In this document: in pieces, positions 59,601 to 64,000 of the stretch | Layout: each line of letters opens with the position of its first letter | Position numbering within the stretch: the stretch's first letter is position 1 | Assembly (NCBI GenBank): GCA_036346275.1 | Contig: CM070730.1 | Location: forward strand, 8,494,309-8,558,308 | Source: Otatea glauca | Lineage: Eukaryota > Streptophyta > Magnoliopsida > Poales > Poaceae | Direction of reading: 5' to 3' | Length of the DNA: 64,000 nucleotides | Notes under the pieces: model-generated | Seen by the model: only the letters and a program-made list of their open reading frames with translations | Database searches by the model: none | Told to the model about the DNA's origin: nothing | Translations under genes and position numbers: made by a program

Positions 59601-62317
59601 CAAGAATACCTCATGCTTGTGCATATATGAATTAAATTCGTATTGAATCTTAATGTGTACTTGTATGAAAAACATCTTGGATAAAAGCAAAATACTATGA
59701 AATCAATTTTAAAACAATCTTAGTGATGTTCCATGCTAATGCCTGAAAAATGAATGAATAATCATGTAAGGATTAGTCGCAAACTAAAGACAAATTGAAC
59801 CTATATCGTGTAAACTATAAAACTAATTAAGCATTTCCAGTAGCTTGTAAAACATCTCGTCTTAATGCAAACTTTATGAAAATCAGTTTAGAAACAATAT
59901 TTAGGATATGTACTACCATACTCTAGAAAAATATTCTTATTACAACTTGCTTTGCATCTAAATCCGAATGGTCCAATACACTTAAGTAATATAGTTGTCA
60001 TAACCTTAGTATCATATAAGCTATTTCAACAAAGAATATAATGTATCGTCTAAACACTAAAATGTATAAAATCAGCTTAAGAATGTTCTTCAAAGTATAG
60101 ATTATCATATTCTGGAGAAATAATCTTATTTCATCATGTTTTGCATATAAATCCTAATAGCCAAATAACCTTAAGAATTATGTTTTATGGACTCAACTAT
60201 ATGAATGAATAAACTTTGAAATAATGAACAAATACGTAATTTGTATTACTGAATCTTCTTAAAACCATAAATAAATCCAGTAACCTAGCTCAATAGATCT
60301 AACATATTTAAAGTCACTTCTTGTGCCAAATCACTTAAAGAATTAAGTACTATTCGCATAACCCTTTAATTTGTGTTTTACTTCTATTAATCTAAAATAA
60401 TTTTAGCATCTATAATTGAAGTTGTAAATATAAGAATTCATAATTTTAGCCTCTTGAATTAAGTAATGCAAGAATAGATAATCTGTCAAAGAAATCATGT
60501 TTTGTTTATCATAAGTCATTAACAATATGTTTGTATAATTATCTAAATCATAAGATCTTGAAAATCATTCAATCCAAGCCTTAAAACATTCCTGTTTTCT
60601 GCAATGAGTCTTTATTTGGTTTTCTGTCTGTTTTCTTTTTGCCCTTATTGAAGTTGGATATTTGTTATATTTCCGATTTAACGACGTGTAGAATCCGACG
60701 TCGCTACTTCCGTCATAGCCTCCGTCAACCGTGGCTTCGTCTTCGTCGTAAGCAATAAATAAGCAAGGCAAGCACCCCCTTTGATCATATTGATCCCAGT
60801 TTTATAAATGTTTTCATTAAATGTTTTACTGCATACTTTACTTTTATTAAAGTCTGCTATATTTTGGGTATTGGTAGTTGTACCTATTGTCACATAGAAC
60901 TTCCTTGATAAGTATGGATTTGTGAACCTTGATAACCCTAAGAATAACTTAGACAGTAATTGATGTCAAACTGGGTTACTCACATTTAGTGACATGCTTA
61001 GCCAAGCTTAAATGAACATAAAACTGTGACATGGTTAAAGACTTTGGATATGACATTTAATTGGGTATGACCATTTTTGTGGTTGGTATTTTGATTGGAA
61101 AAATGAAAATAAAACTATGGTTTAGATGCGGGCAATTATTGGCAATAGCCGATTGTGCATGTCCTTGCACGTAGTGTAGGGTGGAGATTGTTGCCCGTGT
61201 CGGATTAAGGACCGAACTATGGGTTGTTTTCAGGCCAAGAATTACCGTACAACCACGGTGCTTTGGTATGGGACAGCCTTAAACCAATTAAGTTATCTAG
61301 TTTAACTTTGCACATTGGAAGGTCGGAGCGAAGACGAGTGTTTCTTAATGAATTGCTCGAAGGGCGCCCACACCGAGGTGATCATGGATCAAACGTTTAC
61401 CGATACACGGTGTACGCCGTACTGGGAAGTTCCATCATTTCTATGCTCGAGTTCTTCCGCCATAGTATGGGTTTTACGTCCGGGTGGTGCAAAGTTAACC
61501 TAGGTAATGTAAAGGTTTTCGTCATGAACATTCTGGCCACTACGCCAAAGGTGCGTGAACTATGCGGCAAAAGGAAAAGGTCATGACTTGTGGGTAAAGA
61601 TGTACACCTCTGCAGAGTGTAAAACTAATCGATTAGCCGTACCCGCGGTTATGGGAACTTGGTAAAGTCATCACATAGTTAGCAGTTTTGTTATTTTCAT
61701 AAAATGCGGTTTCTACCGTGCGTTGTTAATATTCCACTTGTGTTGGTGGAATGATTTTGTGGATATGGTCAGGATACCCAGGTACATGAGATTTATTTAT
61801 ATTTACATTCTGTTACTTTCAGTATTAAATTGCTTTTACTTAAATTCCGTTTTGCAATCTACTATTATGTATTTATATTTCAAATCAGCTTTATGCAAAC
61901 TAACCATACTAGCCTTTCCTTTGAAATAGCTTGCATATATCATAGGCTTTGCAAAAGTCTTGCGGAGTACGAAAGTACTCACCCTTGCTTAATTGTTGTT
62001 TTTAGGTGAAGAATCAGATTAGCTCGATAAAACATAATTGTCGCAGGATTCGGGATATTGACGATGAATTTCTAGGGATTATGCCTTGTCAGTTGCCTGA
62101 GGGATTGGATGGGCACACTACAAGACTTTGCTTCTTTGCTGCTATAAACTCTGAATTGTAAGATTATTGTGTAAATTAGCTTCCGCTTTAATAATATAAC
62201 GTATGGTTGTGATTCCAATTGTTGTAAATGTGCGTACTAGCTACTGATCATGGGACTAGTACTGTTTGCACATGAGATTTCCATTTTTGCATTTATGTGA
62301 AAATGGGGGTCATTACA
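53700..62317 (+). mobile_element. Solo LTR of a Ty3/gypsy-type element, about 5.5 kb, split by a nested LTR
   Basis: Begins TGTAACATCCCATAAAATTC at 53,700 and ends GGGGGTCATTACA at 62,317. ACTAA flanks both ends (53,695-53,699 and 62,318-62,322), which shows that the interval is a single solo LTR. A second solo LTR of 3,093 bp plus 5 bp of duplication sits inside it, leaving about 5.52 kb. The GC-rich segment 57,740-58,980 is leader-like and contains only shadow frames. The 3' half is AT-rich (59,000-60,640) and then carries the conserved module shared with other LTRs here (61,600-62,010). No gag or pol. Confidence 0.9.
54042..57134 (+). mobile_element. Nested solo LTR, 3.09 kb
   Basis: Begins TGTAACATCCCAAAATTTGG and ends GGGTCCTTACA. 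AATAC flanks both ends (54,037-54,041 and 57,135-57,139). TATAAAA lies at 54,625-54,631, the likely LTR promoter. Open frames at 54,356-55,180 lie across the promoter and start region and are not regarded as genes. It inserted 342 bp into the older 5.5-kb LTR. Confidence 0.95.
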
Positions 62318-62347
62318 ACTAAGCCAATTACCTAAGTAGCCAGAGCA

Positions 62348-62782
62348 CCTAGTAAATGTGTTTCTTGTTTGTACATGAATATGTTTTTTCTTTTTTTAGC
62401 CATAACTTTTTATACACAGCTCTGATTCATGAACGAATTTCACCATTAGATTATTGACGACGAGATGAACAGCATGATATTAGTCTCGCTAAAAAATATC
62501 ACATAAATAAAAATTTATTGCAAAATAAACATCAATTGACTACTGTATGATAGTAATTTTTAGTTATAGATATAGTAATTTCTAGTTATAGATATAGTAA
62601 TTGCCGTTACCAGTTAGAAAAATTATTTTTTATTAGCAAGACTTATATCATTCTGTTTCTCTCGTTGTCAGTAAGCTACCAGTGAAAACCATTTGCAAAT
62701 CGGAGCTGACAATAAAAAGTTATGGCTAAAACAAAGAAACAACAGATTCATACACAAACAAGTAAACACATTTACTAGTTGG
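62348..62782. repeat. Fold-back element with arms of about 200 bp
   Basis: CTAGTAAATGTGTTTCTTG at 62,349 pairs with the inverse ending at about 62,777. Pairing continues through the AGCCATAACTTTTTAT and GACGACGAGA segments to a centre near 62,565. A transcript would form a long hairpin. No coding sequence. Confidence 0.8.
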
Positions 62783-62909
62783 TTTCTCACTGTATTGAGA
62801 ACTGCAAATTCGGTAATAAATAGGAATTCTTATTTTACTGTTTAATATATTAACGTTTACTATCTTATTTGAAGTTACTACCGAATCAGTAACGTGTCCA
62901 TCCAACTAA

Positions 62910-63240
62910 AAAATGTATTTTCTAGTTTGTACATGAATCTATTTTTTCTTTATTTTAGTTATATCTTTTTATTGGTAGCTCCGATTTGCAAATGATTTTC
63001 ACCAGTAACTTACTGACGACGAGAGGAACAGAGTGATATAAGTTTCACTAATAAACAGTAATTTTGCTGACTGGTAATAGAAATTATTATATCTATAACT
63101 AGAAATTACTATCATATAGTAACAATCTAAATGAACATCAATTGACCACCGTATGATAGTAATTTCTAGTTATAGATATTGCAATTTCTATTACCAATCT
63201 GAAAAATTATTGTTTATTTGTTTCATTTAAATTGTTACAG
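62910..63240. repeat. Second, diverged copy of the fold-back sequence
   Basis: TCTAGTTTGTACATGAATCT at about 62,921 and the following 130 bp repeat the left arm of the preceding element. The TAGTAATTTCTAGTTATAGA motif is present in both orientations around 63,100-63,190. Confidence 0.75.
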
Positions 63241-64000
63241 ATGGGTATATACCCTAAAAATGAAAGTTTCAAAAAATATACCCGAGTTTGGCTTGAATTC
63301 GTGCATTTGAATCCATCGTGCCCCAATTCGCCATCCTATATATAATATAAACTGGACCTACCAAAATAAGTGGTGGAGATCCTTCTCTTTTTCTTTTGAT
63401 TAATGTGAGAATTTCTATGATTTTCTTCTTTTTAGGATTATTATTGTGGGATTTTTTTCTTGCACTTAAAACAAAGGAGATGCCTCGAATATCACCGGTT
63501 ATTTTTTTTATTTATATAGAAGACATTTAGTTAACGCAAATACTATACACATCTTTCATATTATTTGGGGGAATTTAGTTGAATTTGTAACTTTTGTATT
63601 CGTTTAAGATTCGAGTGCCACGCACCTTTTTCTATACTCTATATCTTTATCTATATCTTTAGCGAAGCCAAGCGCATGAGTGCCGCCGCAGGTGAACAAC
63701 AAAAATGCCAGCCATCCGCCACTCTCAAAATGCCTTTATTCATGTTTTTGTCATTGCCACAACAGTGCTAGAGGAGGTTTCTTTATGGTACAGGGTAGAT
63801 GCGCACCACTCACCCACTAACACACGCGTGTATGTCTCTTGCACATGCTAAGAAATTAATTTCACAGAATACGTGTACGTGTTTATACCTATTTTTATTG
63901 TTGGTGAGCATGCGCATTCGACTCGAGTCGAACGCGGACAGAGGATGCGCTCAATAGTGCGCTCTGCGAAGCTCGGTCCTGCAGTGCTAGAGGAGGTGGT
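63241..64000. other. Unclassified terminal sequence of the window
   Basis: No gene recognised. The 16-bp string CAGTGCTAGAGGAGGT occurs twice in direct orientation (63,763-63,778 and 63,982-63,997), the second at the very edge. Confidence 0.35.

Overview
This window looks like nuclear DNA from a grass (Poaceae). The evidence is one GC-rich, intron-containing plant homeobox gene set among nested Ty3/gypsy LTR retrotransposons, CACTA and hAT elements, Stowaway/Tourist-type MITEs, and an L1-type LINE remnant. I cannot name the species. There is one convincing host gene, a BEL1-like TALE homeodomain transcription factor at 45,154-49,055 on the + strand (four coding exons, 573 codons). Almost everything else is mobile-element sequence or unclassified intergenic DNA.

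Layout. (1) 1-20,337: a direct duplication. Positions 1-7,747 recur at 12,223-19,977. Each copy holds a minus-strand long LTR (complete in copy 2, 11,585-16,136), a non-autonomous CACTA element with TAG target-site duplications (TSDs), and a 1.45-kb hAT-like element (family X). The spacer (7,748-11,584) holds a truncated LINE and another family-X element. (2) 20,338-35,098: a 14.76-kb minus-strand Ty3/gypsy element of Tat type, with a CATTA TSD, inserted inside a family-X element. It has readable gag and reverse transcriptase, broken aRNase H and integrase, 52-bp and 30-bp tandem repeats, and a 3.1-kb broken gene on the opposite strand with its own TATA box. (3) 35,099-37,567: the rest of the interrupted family-X element and a further copy. 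(4) 37,568-45,153: intergenic DNA upstream of the BELL gene, with microsatellites, a 170-bp tandem duplication, a TRIM-like remnant and six MITE-like insertions, one of them about 820 bp before the start codon. (5) 45,154-49,055: the BELL gene, with a 60-bp LINE tail in intron 2 and a (CA)n(TA)46 tract downstream. (6) 49,442-53,699: a Stowaway MITE and a 2.8-kb CACTA element with a broken TNP2 transposase. (7) 53,700-62,317: a 5.5-kb solo LTR (TSD ACTAA) with a 3.1-kb solo LTR (TSD AATAC) nested in it. (8) 62,323-64,000: fold-back repeats and unclassified AT-rich DNA.

The less ordinary observations are these. Family X appears to be an hAT-like element family (8-bp TSDs, CAAGG/CAGGG ends) with about six degenerate internal repeats of 150-200 bp and palindromic CG-centred ends that differ between members. 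The gypsy element carries an antisense gene. The disagreements between duplicated copies and between the two gypsy LTRs cluster strikingly at CAG/CTG trinucleotides, inside transposons but not visibly in the BELL gene. That pattern suggests long-read errors at CHG-methylated cytosines, so many frameshifts in the mobile elements may not be real.
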